Below are positions 22,605-31,076 of a DNA stretch of 39,375 bases, one piece after another. The notes under the pieces were generated by a model. The model searched no databases. It saw only the letters and a list, made by a program, of their open reading frames with translations, and was not told the DNA's origin. The translations under genes were made by a program, and so were the position numbers. The DNA is from Candidatus Gallimonas merdigallinarum (GTDB lineage Bacteria > Bacillota > Clostridia > Christensenellales > Borkfalkiaceae): positions 1-39,375 of the forward strand of contig CAJFFP010000020.1 of the NCBI GenBank assembly GCA_904373325.1. The letters run 5' to 3'. Every line of letters starts with the position of its first letter. Position 1 is the first letter of the stretch.

Positions 22605-22643
22605 TTTACACATATTTTACATCTGCGTTACATTTGCGTGACA
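22605..22643 (+). promoter_or_regulatory. Pho-box-like array of four hexamers
   Basis: Four hexamers, TTTACA (22605), TTTACA (22616), GTTACA (22627) and GTGACA (22638), are spaced exactly 11 bases apart. Bacillus PhoP sites are known as TT(A/C/T)ACA repeats with about 11-base spacing. The array lies 16-54 bases upstream of the -35 of the pfk-ppx-ppk promoter and reads on the opposite strand to the operon. PhoP control is inference from the spacing and the gene content. Confidence 0.7.
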
Positions 22644-22703
22644 ATTCGACGGTTTTCGCACGCGGCGGAGATGCAATCCGCGAAATTCCGCCGCGCAAAG
22701 ATT

Positions 22704-22733
22704 CCGCAGACGCGCCGGACGGCGCGTCTGCGG
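22704..22733. terminator. GC-rich hairpin after the topoisomerase A gene
   Basis: A perfect 13-bp stem (CCGCAGACGCGCC with its complement) with a 4-base loop lies about 40 bases after the topoisomerase A stop. On the minus strand AATCTTTG follows, not a strong T-tract. Confidence 0.55.
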
Positions 22734-22771
22734 GCATCGCGTGTTATAAAAATATCCGATCGGCGAGGAGG

Positions 22772-25216
22772 TCAGGATTCCTCCGCCTCGCGGTAGCGCA
22801 TGGCGTAAACTTCCTGCGCCTTCCACTTTACGCCTTTGAGCGTTCTGCCGCGAGTGTTCGTCGCGTCGATGGGGATCTCCTCCGTGCTCAGCTCCGTCAT
22901 CGTATCGTCCTGCGTGACGACGGCGAGCATATACGGCACGGTGACGTAGTTTGCGAAAATGACCTTCGCGCCTTTGAGCGAGGAGATCTGCACGCCCTTC
23001 CTGTACCGCGGCAGCGGGTCGATCTGCGCGGCGATGACGCGTTTGAAACGGCTCTCCGACGTGGCGATGACGATCTCGCCCTCGCCGTCGATCTGGGAGG
23101 CGAACACGACGCGGTCGCCCTCGCGGAGATTGATGCCCTTTACGCCGCCCGAGACGCGCCCCTGCACGGGAATATCGTCCTTCTTGGCGTTGAGGCACAT
23201 TCCGTCCTGCGTGACGAAGAACACGGTGACGCCCTCTTCGTCGGCGTCGGGCTGCACGTAGAGGAGCTTGTCTCCGTCGTTGAGACGGATCCCCTGAAAG
23301 ACGCTCTTGCCCACGGCGTATTCCGCCCACGCCGTCTTTTTGAGCATTCCCTTTTCGGTGATGAACAGCAGATTTCCGTTGCCGACTTCCGCGCGGAAGA
23401 GCGCAACGGGCTTTTCGTCCTCGGCGGCGTCCTCGTGCAGTTCGCAAAGGCGGAAACCCTGATCGGAGAACTTGCACCCGACCGTCTCGCCGTAAATGCG
23501 GTAGCAGTTGCCGTAATCGGAGATGACGAGCATCTGTTCGTCGGAGAGCAGGCGGATATGCTTGACGACGACGGAACTCGGCTTGGAATTGGGTCCGATG
23601 ATCTTGTTGGAAGAATTGAAGTTGCGCTCCGTCACGCATTTGAGCCTGCCGTCCGCGGTGATGCACGCCACGCTCTGCACGCCCGGTTCTTTGACGTCCG
23701 CGCGCTCCGCCTCCGCCTCGTCCTCCGAGAACACGAGCACGGACTTGCGCGGCGTCTTGTATTTTTTCTTGATTTCGAGAATCTCTTCCTTGACGACTTC
23801 GAGCTGTTTTTTCTGGCTGTTGACGATGGCGGTGAGCTTTTCGATCAGCTCTTTCAGCCGTTTCAGCTCCTCTTCCAGCTTATAAACTTCGAGCTTGGTG
23901 AGGCGGGCGAGACGGAGATCGAGGATCGCCTGCGCCTGCTTTTCGGAGAGCGAGAAGCGCTTCCGCAGCTTGTCGCGCGCGTCCGCCGTCGATTCGGCGT
24001 TCTTGATGATTTTGACGACCTCGTCGATATTGCGCACGGCGATGATGAGTCCTTCGAGGATATGACACCGCTCCTTTGCCGCCGCGAGGTCGAACTTGGT
24101 GCGGCGGAGGACGACTTCGCGCTGATAGTTCACGTAGTAGCGGATAATATCCATCAGCCCCATCAGCATGGGTTTGCCGCCCGCAATGGCGACCATGTTC
24201 ATGCCGAACGTCACTTCGAGGTCGGTGTATTTATATAGGATTTTCAAAATCTTGTTCACGTCGCCGTCGGGGCGCACCTCGATGACGGCGCGGATGCCGT
24301 CGCGGTCGGATTCGTCGCTCACGCGGGAGATCGCGGCAAGCTGTTCCTTCTTCTCCTCGCGAAGGTCGGCGATCTTTCTGAGCAGCGTGGATTTGTTCAC
24401 CTGATAGGGAAGTTCCGTAATGACGATGTTCTTTTTATCCCCATCGCCGTCCTCCACGCGCACCTTTGCGCGGATGAGAATGCGCCCTTTGCCCGTTTTG
24501 TACGCCTGATTGAGCTCGTTGGCGATGATGTACCCGCCCGTGGGGAAGTCGGGCGCGGGAATGTAGCGGAGCATCTCGTTGAACTTGATATTGGGATGAT
24601 CGATATAGGCGACCACGCCGTCGATCACCTCGCCCAGATTGTGGGGCGGGATATTCGTCGCAAGTCCCACCGCAATGCCCGACGCGCCGTTTACGAGGAG
24701 ATTGGGGAAACGCCCGGGGAGCATATCCGGCTCTTTGAGCGAATCGTCGAAATTGAGCGAAAACGGAACGGTGTTCTTATCGAGATCGCGCAGCAGTTCG
24801 AGCGCGAGCGGCTCCAAACGCGCCTCCGTGTAGCGCATGGCGGCGGCAGGGTCGCCGTCCACCGAGCCGAAGTTGCCGTGTCCGTTGACGAGCGTGCGCC
24901 CCATGTTGAAATCCTGCGCCATGCGCACCATGGCGTCGTACACCGAGGAGTCGCCGTGCGGGTGATATTTACCCATGCAGTCGCCGACGATACGCGCCGA
25001 CTTCTTATGCGGCTTGTCGGGCGTAAGCCCCATCTCGTACATGGTATAGAGAATGCGCCGCTGAACGGGTTTCAGACCGTCCTCCACGCGGGGAAGGGCG
25101 CGGTCGAGAATGACGAACTCCGCATACGGGAGCATTGCGGAAGGCAGGACCTCTTCGAGCGGCGTTACGAACAGGTTCCCCTGCGGTTCTTCCTGCTTCT
25201 TTTCCTCACGCTTCAT
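22772..25216 (-). CDS. Type II topoisomerase subunit A (gyrase/topoisomerase IV)
   Basis: This 814-residue DNA breakage-rejoining subunit contains [17 protein letters not shown], the [19 protein letters not shown] quinolone region (Ser and Asp at the usual sensitive positions), and the catalytic Tyr129 in MRYTEARL. The C-terminal part is a DNA-wrapping beta-propeller. The GyrA box, normally QRRGGKG, is replaced by a looser [10 protein letters not shown]. This makes a pure gyrase assignment uncertain; it may be the ParC-like second subunit found in many Clostridia. The ATG at 25216 overlaps the end of the B-subunit gene by 11 bases, with an AGGAGG site. It acts with the B subunit as a heterotetramer on DNA. 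Confidence 0.93.
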   Translation of the reverse strand: MKREEKKQEEPQGNLFVTPLEEVLPSAMLPYAEFVILDRALPRVEDGLKPVQRRILYTMYEMGLTPDKPHKKSARIVGDCMGKYHPHGDSSVYDAMVRMAQDFNMGRTLVNGHGNFGSVDGDPAAAMRYTEARLEPLALELLRDLDKNTVPFSLNFDDSLKEPDMLPGRFPNLLVNGASGIAVGLATNIPPHNLGEVIDGVVAYIDHPNIKFNEMLRYIPAPDFPTGGYIIANELNQAYKTGKGRILIRAKVRVEDGDGDKKNIVITELPYQVNKSTLLRKIADLREEKKEQLAAISRVSDESDRDGIRAVIEVRPDGDVNKILKILYKYTDLEVTFGMNMVAIAGGKPMLMGLMDIIRYYVNYQREVVLRRTKFDLAAAKERCHILEGLIIAVRNIDEVVKIIKNAESTADARDKLRKRFSLSEKQAQAILDLRLARLTKLEVYKLEEELKRLKELIEKLTAIVNSQKKQLEVVKEEILEIKKKYKTPRKSVLVFSEDEAEAERADVKEPGVQSVACITADGRLKCVTERNFNSSNKIIGPNSKPSSVVVKHIRLLSDEQMLVISDYGNCYRIYGETVGCKFSDQGFRLCELHEDAAEDEKPVALFRAEVGNGNLLFITEKGMLKKTAWAEYAVGKSVFQGIRLNDGDKLLYVQPDADEEGVTVFFVTQDGMCLNAKKDDIPVQGRVSGGVKGINLREGDRVVFASQIDGEGEIVIATSESRFKRVIAAQIDPLPRYRKGVQISSLKGAKVIFANYVTVPYMLAVVTQDDTMTELSTEEIPIDATNTRGRTLKGVKWKAQEVYAMRYREAEES

Positions 25217-27269
25217 CGCCGTCCTCCTTCCTGATCTTCACCTTATCCATGAACGCGTCCGTCTTGTTGAAATTGGCGTTCCTGTTGAGAAATTCCTTTC
25301 TGCCTTCCACCCTGTCGCCCATGAGCGTCGTGATCATATCCTCCGCCGCCACGGCGTCCTCGATGGTCACCTGCGTCAGATTGCGGCGCATGGGGTCCAT
25401 GGTCGTTTTCCAGAGCTGTTCCGCGCTCATCTCGCCCAAGCCCTTGTACCGCTGCACGAGGTATCCGCGCCCCACCTTTTCAATCTTTTCGGCGAGTTCC
25501 TTTTCGTCGTACGCGTACTCCTCCGCGCTGCCGTTGGCGCGGTAGACCTTGTAGAGCGGCGGCATTCCGATATAGACGTGCCCCGCGTTGACAAGCTCGC
25601 GCATATACCTGAAAAAGAAGGTGAGCAGAATGCAGCGGATATGAAATCCGTCCTGATCGGCGTCGGAGAGAATGATGACCTTGTGGTAGTTGAGCTTATC
25701 GAGGTTGAAGTCGTTCCCGACGCCCGCGCCGAGCGCGGAGATGATGGTGCGGATCTCCTCGTTCGCGAGCACCTGATCGAGGCGTTTTTTCTCGACGTTG
25801 AGCGGCTTGCCGCGGAGGGGCAGAATGGATTGGAACTGCCTTACGCGCGCCTGTTTCGCCGTGCCGCCCGCCGAGTCGCCCTCGACGATGAACAGCTCGT
25901 TCAGCTCGGGTTTTCTGCCCGAGCAGGCGGCGAGCTTGCCCACGAGCTGCAACGAATCGATGCTGTTTTTGGCGCGCGCAGTGTCCTTCGCCTGCCGCGC
26001 CGCAATGCGCACGCGCGCCGCGCCCTGCGCCTTTTTGATGATCTCGTCGAACGTCTTTTTGTTCTTCGCCTGCGCGGCAAGTTCGCGGAGTCCTTCCACC
26101 ACGACGCTCTCGACGGGCGCGCGCGCTTCGGGGTTGCCGAGCTTGGTCTTGGTCTGACCCTCGAACTGCACGTTCTTCATCTTGACGGAGAGGACCGCCG
26201 TAATACCCTCGCGGAAATCGTCGCCGAGGAAATTGGGGTCTTTATCCTTGATGAGCTTGTTGTCGCGCGCGTAGTCGTTGAGCATACGCGTGATGCCGCC
26301 GCGGAAACCCATTTCGTGGAAACCGCCCTCGGGCGTGGGAATGTTGTTGACGAAGGAAAAGAGGTTTTCGGTGAACTCCCCCGTGTGCTGAATGGCGAAC
26401 TCCACATAGATGCCGTCGCGCTCGCCCTTGTAGTAGAGGGGCTGCGAATAGAGCCTGCTCTTCCCCTCGTTGAGATAGGCGGCGAAATCGGCAATGCCGC
26501 CCTGATAGCAGTAGGTCACCGAATAGGGCTGCGTTGCGCCCATCAGATCGAGCTGGCGCGCCTCGCCGTCGTCCGCGCCCGTCTTTTCGGCGTATTCGTT
26601 CATCGTGATGCGCTCGTCGGTGAGCACGATGGTAAGCCCCTTGTTGAGGAAGGCAAGCTCTCTGAGACGGTGCTCGACCGTGGAAAGCTGGAACTCGACC
26701 GAGGAGAACACCGTATCGTCGGGCAGGAACTGCACGAGCGTGCCGTGCGCCTTCCCGCACTTGCCCGTCTTTTTGAGGGGCGCGACGGGAACGCCCGATT
26801 CCGTCTTTTGCTTCTTCTCGTCGAAATAGGAATGGAACGCCATTTCCCACGTGTCGCCGTCCTTGTTGACGCGCACTTTCAGCCACTTGGAGAGCGCGTT
26901 GGTGACGGACGCGCCCACGCCGTGCAGACCGCCCGAAAAGGAGTAATTGTGCTCGTCGAACTTGCCGCCCGCGTGGAGCTGCGTAAAGACGACCTGCACG
27001 CCCGAAACCTTCGTTTTGGGGTGAATATCGGTGGGAATGCCGCGGCCGTTGTCCTCGACGGAGACGCTCCCGTCCTTATGCAGGGTCACGCCGATCTTGT
27101 CCGCGTACCCGTTCGCCGCCTCGTCGATCGCGTTATCCACGATCTCCCAGAGAATGTGGTGCAATCCGCGCGTACCCGTCGAGCCGATATACATACCCGG
27201 GCGCAGACGCACCGCGTCCAGCCCTTCGAGAATGGTAATATCGCCCGCATCGTAATGCTGCTGTGCCAT
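25206..27269 (-). CDS. Type II topoisomerase subunit B (gyrase/topoisomerase IV)
   Basis: This is a 687-residue ATPase subunit. The GHKL domain has [35 protein letters not shown] and VEDNGRGIP. The lid carries [19 protein letters not shown]. The TOPRIM domain has [34 protein letters not shown] and [13 protein letters not shown]. The start at 27269 (MAQQHYD) lies 35 bases after a good promoter and has an AGGGG site; upstream in-frame codons lie within that promoter. The gene is co-transcribed with the A subunit. GyrB and ParE cannot be told apart from these motifs alone. Confidence 0.95.
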   Translation of the reverse strand: MAQQHYDAGDITILEGLDAVRLRPGMYIGSTGTRGLHHILWEIVDNAIDEAANGYADKIGVTLHKDGSVSVEDNGRGIPTDIHPKTKVSGVQVVFTQLHAGGKFDEHNYSFSGGLHGVGASVTNALSKWLKVRVNKDGDTWEMAFHSYFDEKKQKTESGVPVAPLKKTGKCGKAHGTLVQFLPDDTVFSSVEFQLSTVEHRLRELAFLNKGLTIVLTDERITMNEYAEKTGADDGEARQLDLMGATQPYSVTYCYQGGIADFAAYLNEGKSRLYSQPLYYKGERDGIYVEFAIQHTGEFTENLFSFVNNIPTPEGGFHEMGFRGGITRMLNDYARDNKLIKDKDPNFLGDDFREGITAVLSVKMKNVQFEGQTKTKLGNPEARAPVESVVVEGLRELAAQAKNKKTFDEIIKKAQGAARVRIAARQAKDTARAKNSIDSLQLVGKLAACSGRKPELNELFIVEGDSAGGTAKQARVRQFQSILPLRGKPLNVEKKRLDQVLANEEIRTIISALGAGVGNDFNLDKLNYHKVIILSDADQDGFHIRCILLTFFFRYMRELVNAGHVYIGMPPLYKVYRANGSAEEYAYDEKELAEKIEKVGRGYLVQRYKGLGEMSAEQLWKTTMDPMRRNLTQVTIEDAVAAEDMITTLMGDRVEGRKEFLNRNANFNKTDAFMDKVKIRKEDGDEA

Positions 27270-27303
27270 AGTCGCCCCTTCAAAATGCAAAATTCTTTTC
27301 CTT

Positions 27304-27332
27304 ATTATACCATATTTTGCGGTATGCGGCAA
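27304..27332 (-). promoter_or_regulatory. Promoter of the topoisomerase operon
   Basis: On the minus strand TTGCCG (27327-27332) and TATAAT (27304-27309) are 17 bases apart, 35 bases before the B-subunit start codon. Confidence 0.75.
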
Positions 27333-27471
27333 GTCTTTTGCGCAATATTTAGCGTTTTTCGGCATATTTCGCACGGAAACGCGCATATATTCATTCCCGA
27401 TTCGCCCGAAACCGCCCGCGCCCGCAACGCGTTCCGCCGCGCCCCGCGCCGCGCGGCATGAAAGCGGCATG

Positions 27472-27508
27472 AAAAAAGAGCCGCGCCACTGCGCAGCCCT
27501 CGTAAATT
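27472..27508 (-). terminator. Likely terminator of acpP
   Basis: On the minus strand an imperfect GAGGGCTGCGC/GCGCGGCTC stem is followed by TTTTTT, starting about 15 bases after the acyl carrier protein stop. Confidence 0.65.
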
Positions 27509-27524
27509 CTCTCGATCCGTTCGG

Positions 27525-27752
27525 TTATTTCTGCAATTTTTCCATCATATCGACGATGTCCTGCACCGTCTTGACGTTTTCAACTTCGCCCTCGGGAAGG
27601 GTGATGCCGTACTCGTCTTCGAGCGCCATCATGAGTTCGACGACGTCGAGCGAATCCGCGCCGAGATCCTTGACGACTTCGGACTGCGGGGTGATCGTAT
27701 CGGCGGAAATATCGAGCTGCTCTGCGAGCATTTTGCAAACTTTTTCGTACAT
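27525..27752 (-). CDS. acpP: Acyl carrier protein
   Basis: This 75-residue acidic carrier protein holds growing fatty-acyl chains on a phosphopantetheine arm. Ser34 in the DLGADSLDVVELMM motif is the attachment site. Length and the acidic helix pattern are typical. A GGAGG site precedes the ATG, and a strong promoter of its own lies upstream. No other fatty-acid genes are near, so it may be a stand-alone or second copy. Confidence 0.97.
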   Translation of the reverse strand: MYEKVCKMLAEQLDISADTITPQSEVVKDLGADSLDVVELMMALEDEYGITLPEGEVENVKTVQDIVDMMEKLQK

Positions 27753-27805
27753 GACTGATCCTCCATGTCGCCCCGCGAACGGCGGGTGCGCGTATATTTT
27801 TTCAT

Positions 27806-27834
27806 ATTCTACCCCATTCGGGGAAATTTGTCAA
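27806..27834 (-). promoter_or_regulatory. Promoter of acpP
   Basis: On the minus strand TTGACA (27829-27834) and TAGAAT (27806-27811) are 17 bases apart, about 54 bases before the acpP start codon. Confidence 0.88.
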
Positions 27835-27866
27835 TACTTTTCCTGCAAACAGGTGTGAAAAAGTCA

Positions 27867-28553
27867 CTATTTTTTGTGACAGCCGCACCTGAGCGCGCGG
27901 AGCGCCTCTTTGCGCTGCGGCGTGACGCGGAAACTCTCGCACGCCTTGCGGATCGCGCGGTCGTGCGTGACGGGATCGAGCGCGCGCTCCGTTAAGAGCT
28001 TCTCGCCCGCCGAAGGGAACTTCACGATGACTTCCGCCGCCAGCCACGCCGCCGCCATGGAGACGTAGTACTCCTCCGCGCGCACCTTTTTCAGGCAGTC
28101 CAGCACGAAGGGAAGCCCCTCCCCGTCCACATAGAAATGCAGGAGCGTGGTCAGCGCGAACCGCCGCACGAATACGCGCCCGTCGGAAAGATACTTTTCG
28201 ATATACGGCGCGAACTCCGCCCGACGCTTTGCAATGCACGCGGGCGCGAATCCGTCGCACGTCGCCCAATTATCGAGCACTCCCACAAGCCCGTCGAGAA
28301 CGGAAACGAGCTGTTCATAGGGAAGCTGCGCCGCGACGGCGCACTTCAAAAAAGTGACCTCGTAATACTCGTCGGGGAACGCGCGCACGCATTCCCACTC
28401 CCCTTTCCACCTCTTTGCGAGGGCGCGGAGAACGGGCATCCGCACGCCGATGACGTTGATCGAATCGTCCTTTAAAAGTTTTTTGTGGAAGGCGCGGTAG
28501 CCTTCATCTTGATGCTCTTTCAGCGCGGCGAGCGCCGCCTCGTATGTAAGCAT
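27867..28553 (-). CDS. DNA alkylation repair protein, AlkD-like
   Basis: This 228-residue HEAT-like-repeat DNA glycosylase of the AlkC/AlkD family removes bulky or charged alkylated bases. Typical segments are SINVIGVRMPVLRALAKRW, EVTFLKCAVAAQLPYEQL, DNWATCDGFAPACIAK, DGRVFVRRFALTTLLHFYV and YYVSMAAAWLAAEVIVKFP. The start codon directly follows the stop of the deoxyinosine glycosylase gene (TAAATG), so the two are translationally coupled. The gene ends TAG TGA, a tandem stop. Spacing to the acpP promoter downstream is short. Confidence 0.92.
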   Translation of the reverse strand: MLTYEAALAALKEHQDEGYRAFHKKLLKDDSINVIGVRMPVLRALAKRWKGEWECVRAFPDEYYEVTFLKCAVAAQLPYEQLVSVLDGLVGVLDNWATCDGFAPACIAKRRAEFAPYIEKYLSDGRVFVRRFALTTLLHFYVDGEGLPFVLDCLKKVRAEEYYVSMAAAWLAAEVIVKFPSAGEKLLTERALDPVTHDRAIRKACESFRVTPQRKEALRALRCGCHKK

Positions 28554-29039
28554 TTATCCCTCCTCCAACGCCTCCGCAAGCGCCGCGCGCCACGTATCCG
28601 CCGAAAAACGCGGATTGGCGGGCGACGTCGAAGGCAGGCACAGAACGCGGACATGGTCGGGGAGAAACTCCTTTGGAAGGTACGCAAACGCCGCCTTGCC
28701 GTTGCACAGAACGGTATGCACCGCCGTGCCGCGGATCAGCCCCGCGACGTCCGCCCTGTCCGCTTCGCGGATGGACGCGTCCTCAGAGGCGTGAATGGAA
28801 CAGGCAGTCACGGAGTCCCACAGCGCAATGTTCCTGCGGCGCAGAAAATCCACCTTGCCCGCAATGTCCTTCGGCACAGGCTCCCCGAAAAACCCGCACA
28901 CGACGCCCCAGAAACGGTTGCGCGGATTGCCGTAGTAGAACCCCTCGGCGCGGCTCTTGACGGAGGGAAAACTCCCCAAAATCAGCACGCGGCTGTCCGC
29001 AAAACAGACGGGCGCAAAGCCCTCGACGCGGTCGCTCAT
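28554..29039 (-). CDS. DNA-deoxyinosine glycosylase (uracil-DNA glycosylase superfamily)
   Basis: This 161-residue protein contains LILGSFPSVKSRAEGFYYGN, PRNRFWGVVCGFF and LCLPSTSPAN, which together match the family 6-type deoxyinosine/hypoxanthine glycosylase of the UDG superfamily. It removes deaminated adenine. The start at 29039 (MSDRVEG) gives a normal family length; it overlaps the M16 peptidase stop by the sequence ATGA. Upstream in-frame codons lie inside that peptidase gene. It is directly joined to the AlkD-like gene, forming a base-excision pair. Confidence 0.92.
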   Translation of the reverse strand: MSDRVEGFAPVCFADSRVLILGSFPSVKSRAEGFYYGNPRNRFWGVVCGFFGEPVPKDIAGKVDFLRRRNIALWDSVTACSIHASEDASIREADRADVAGLIRGTAVHTVLCNGKAAFAYLPKEFLPDHVRVLCLPSTSPANPRFSADTWRAALAEALEEG

Positions 29040-30274
29040 ATTTTGATCTCTTCTTCGAGATTGCCCACCGAGGCGACCGCCGCGCGCGAGAAATCGAAGC
29101 CCGATTCGATCGCCGCGCATACGTCTGCGCGGGTCAGCGCGGAGATCTCCGCCATGCGCTTTTCAAAATCGTACACGGCGTTGTTGTAGAGCATTTCCTT
29201 GCCGTACAGGAGCATCTGCGCGGAGGTGTTCTCCTGCGAATAGATGCTGCTCGCTTTGAGCTGTTCCCTGCCGCGCAGGAACTCCGCCTCCGAAACGCCG
29301 TCCTGTTTCATCGCCTCGATGACGGCGCGCACCGCCTCCGCCGCGTCCTGCGCCTTGGCGGGATTCACGCCCGCGTAGACGGTGAGCAGCCCCGTTTCCA
29401 GATAGTGGGTGGAGTAGGAATAGACGGAGTACGCCAGCCCCAGCTCCTCGCGCACGCGCTTGAAGAGGCGGGAACTCATGCCGCCGCCGAAGATCGCGTT
29501 CATGACCTGCACCGCGGGACGGGACGCGTCCTCCCGCTTTACGGAGGGGAACGCAACGGCGAAATGCGCCTGTTCGATGGGCTTTTTGCGGAAGAGCGTT
29601 CCGCCCTGCCAGACGACCTTCTTTTCCCGTTCGCGGAAGGCGGTGCGCGCCATGCCGCCGAAATACTCTTCCGTCATGGCGATCGCCTGCGCGGGATCGA
29701 TGTTCCCCGCAAAGGAGACGACGACGTTTTCGGGGCAGTACCGCTCCTTTCTGTACGCTTGCAGGTCCTCGCGGGTGAAGCCGTTCACGTTCTCCGCCGT
29801 GCCGAGAATATTCCTGCCGTAGTTTGCGCCGCCGAACGCCGCGCGCGACAGAAGGTCGAGGCATAAATCTTCGGGCGAATCCTCGTCCATGTTGATCTCT
29901 TCGACGACGACGCCCTTTTCGCGCGCCATCTCCTCTTCGGGGAATACGGAATGCAAAAAGAGGTCGGCAAGCAGCGCGAACGCCTCGGCGGCGTGGTCGC
30001 TCGTCGCTTTGGAGTAATAGCAGGTCAGATCCTTCCCCGTGAACGCGTTCACCTGCGCGCCGAGGGAATCGAACGCGTCGGAAATTTCAAACGCCGTGCG
30101 CTTTTCCGTCCCCTTGAAGAGCATATGCTCGATAAAGTGGGAGATGCCGTCCTCGCGGTCGGTCTCGTACGCCGCGCCCGTGCCGACGAGCACGCCCATG
30201 GAGACGGAGAGCAGCCCCTCCATGCGTTTGACGATGACGCGCACGCCGTTTTCGAGAATCTTTGTCTGAATCAT
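29036..30274 (-). CDS. M16-family metallopeptidase (processing-peptidase type)
   Basis: This 412-residue protein of the pitrilysin/insulinase superfamily has the inverted zinc motif H46-F-I-E-H50 in GISHFIEHMLFKGTEKRT. The second glutamate lies in VVVEEINMDEDSPE. The C-terminal half has SSRLFKRVREELGLAYSVYS, the R-x-x-Y type closing motif. Length matches the bacterial YmxG/PqqL-type single-unit enzyme. A GAGG site precedes the ATG. It lies 37 bases after the deacetylase-like gene. The substrate is unknown. Confidence 0.95.
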   Translation of the reverse strand: MIQTKILENGVRVIVKRMEGLLSVSMGVLVGTGAAYETDREDGISHFIEHMLFKGTEKRTAFEISDAFDSLGAQVNAFTGKDLTCYYSKATSDHAAEAFALLADLFLHSVFPEEEMAREKGVVVEEINMDEDSPEDLCLDLLSRAAFGGANYGRNILGTAENVNGFTREDLQAYRKERYCPENVVVSFAGNIDPAQAIAMTEEYFGGMARTAFREREKKVVWQGGTLFRKKPIEQAHFAVAFPSVKREDASRPAVQVMNAIFGGGMSSRLFKRVREELGLAYSVYSYSTHYLETGLLTVYAGVNPAKAQDAAEAVRAVIEAMKQDGVSEAEFLRGREQLKASSIYSQENTSAQMLLYGKEMLYNNAVYDFEKRMAEISALTRADVCAAIESGFDFSRAAVASVGNLEEEIKI

Positions 30275-30311
30275 AATCTTTCCTCGTTATGTATGTGTAG
30301 TTTCCGTTTTT

Positions 30312-31016
30312 TTATCCGATATTTTCGCTCACGGTCACAACGCGCAGACCGTGTTCCGCGCAGTAGCCGAGAATGCGCGGGAGCGCTTTGAGCGTGTGCT
30401 CCATGGGGTGCATGAGGACGAGCTCGCCCGCTTCCAGATTTTGGGTGGCGCGGGTATAACAAACCTCCTCGTCCTTATCCCGCCAATCGACGGTATCGCG
30501 GCTCCACATGACCGTTTTCAGCCCCAGACTTTCGGCGGCGAGCACCGTGTCGTCGTTATACGCGCCCGACGGGGGCGCGAACAGCGCGATCTCCCGCCCT
30601 GCGGCGAGCGAGAGAAAATCGACGCTCTGTTTGATCTCCTTATAATTCCCGTCGTAATCGAGCGCGGAGTGGTCGCGGTGGAAATACCCGTGCGAGGCGA
30701 CTTCATGCCCCGCCTCGGCAATGCGCCTGACGAGCGCGGTGTTGTCGTCCGCCCAGCTTCCGCCCACAAAGAAGGTCGCCTTCGCGCCGTGCTCTTCCAG
30801 CACGGACAGGATCCCCTCCACTTCTTCGCTACCCCAATAGACGTTGAACATGAAAGAAACCGCGTCGTCCGCGTTGCCGCGGTATAAAACGCGCTCCTCC
30901 ACCCCCGCCACGTGCGAGGACGTCGGGAAGAAACACACCGCGCCCACGACGATGAGAATGAGCGCGAGAACGCCGTTCGTGAGCGCGGCGATCGCCCGCG
31001 CGGAGAGTTTTTTCAA
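30312..31016 (-). CDS. Polysaccharide deacetylase-like protein, membrane-anchored
   Basis: This 234-residue protein has an N-terminal membrane anchor (residues 8-30) and a NodB-like domain. The second metal motif is present (HEVASHGYFHRDHSAL), as are the following FAPPSGAYNDDT and LVLMHPMEHTLKALPRIL. The first motif, usually TFDDG, reads SFMFNVYWGSEEV, so the catalytic/metal Asp pair is missing. It may therefore bind glycans without cleaving them. The start codon is TTG at 31016, with GAGG about 9 bases upstream. It begins 60 bases after mutS2 and precedes the M16 peptidase gene. Confidence 0.85.
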   Translation of the reverse strand: MKKLSARAIAALTNGVLALILIVVGAVCFFPTSSHVAGVEERVLYRGNADDAVSFMFNVYWGSEEVEGILSVLEEHGAKATFFVGGSWADDNTALVRRIAEAGHEVASHGYFHRDHSALDYDGNYKEIKQSVDFLSLAAGREIALFAPPSGAYNDDTVLAAESLGLKTVMWSRDTVDWRDKDEEVCYTRATQNLEAGELVLMHPMEHTLKALPRILGYCAEHGLRVVTVSENIG

Positions 31017-31076
31017 AGCAGGTCACCTCACAGAGAGTATCACTCTATTGTATCGGAGACCCGTCCGGAATATGCG

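Noticed and set aside
25110-27461. A 783-codon plus-strand open frame opposite the topoisomerase B gene, and similar long antisense frames elsewhere (545-1951, 5068-6477, 22634-24238).
   Set aside because: They lie opposite well-supported genes, show no domain motifs and have arginine/valine-rich composition typical of the reverse frame of GC-rich coding DNA.
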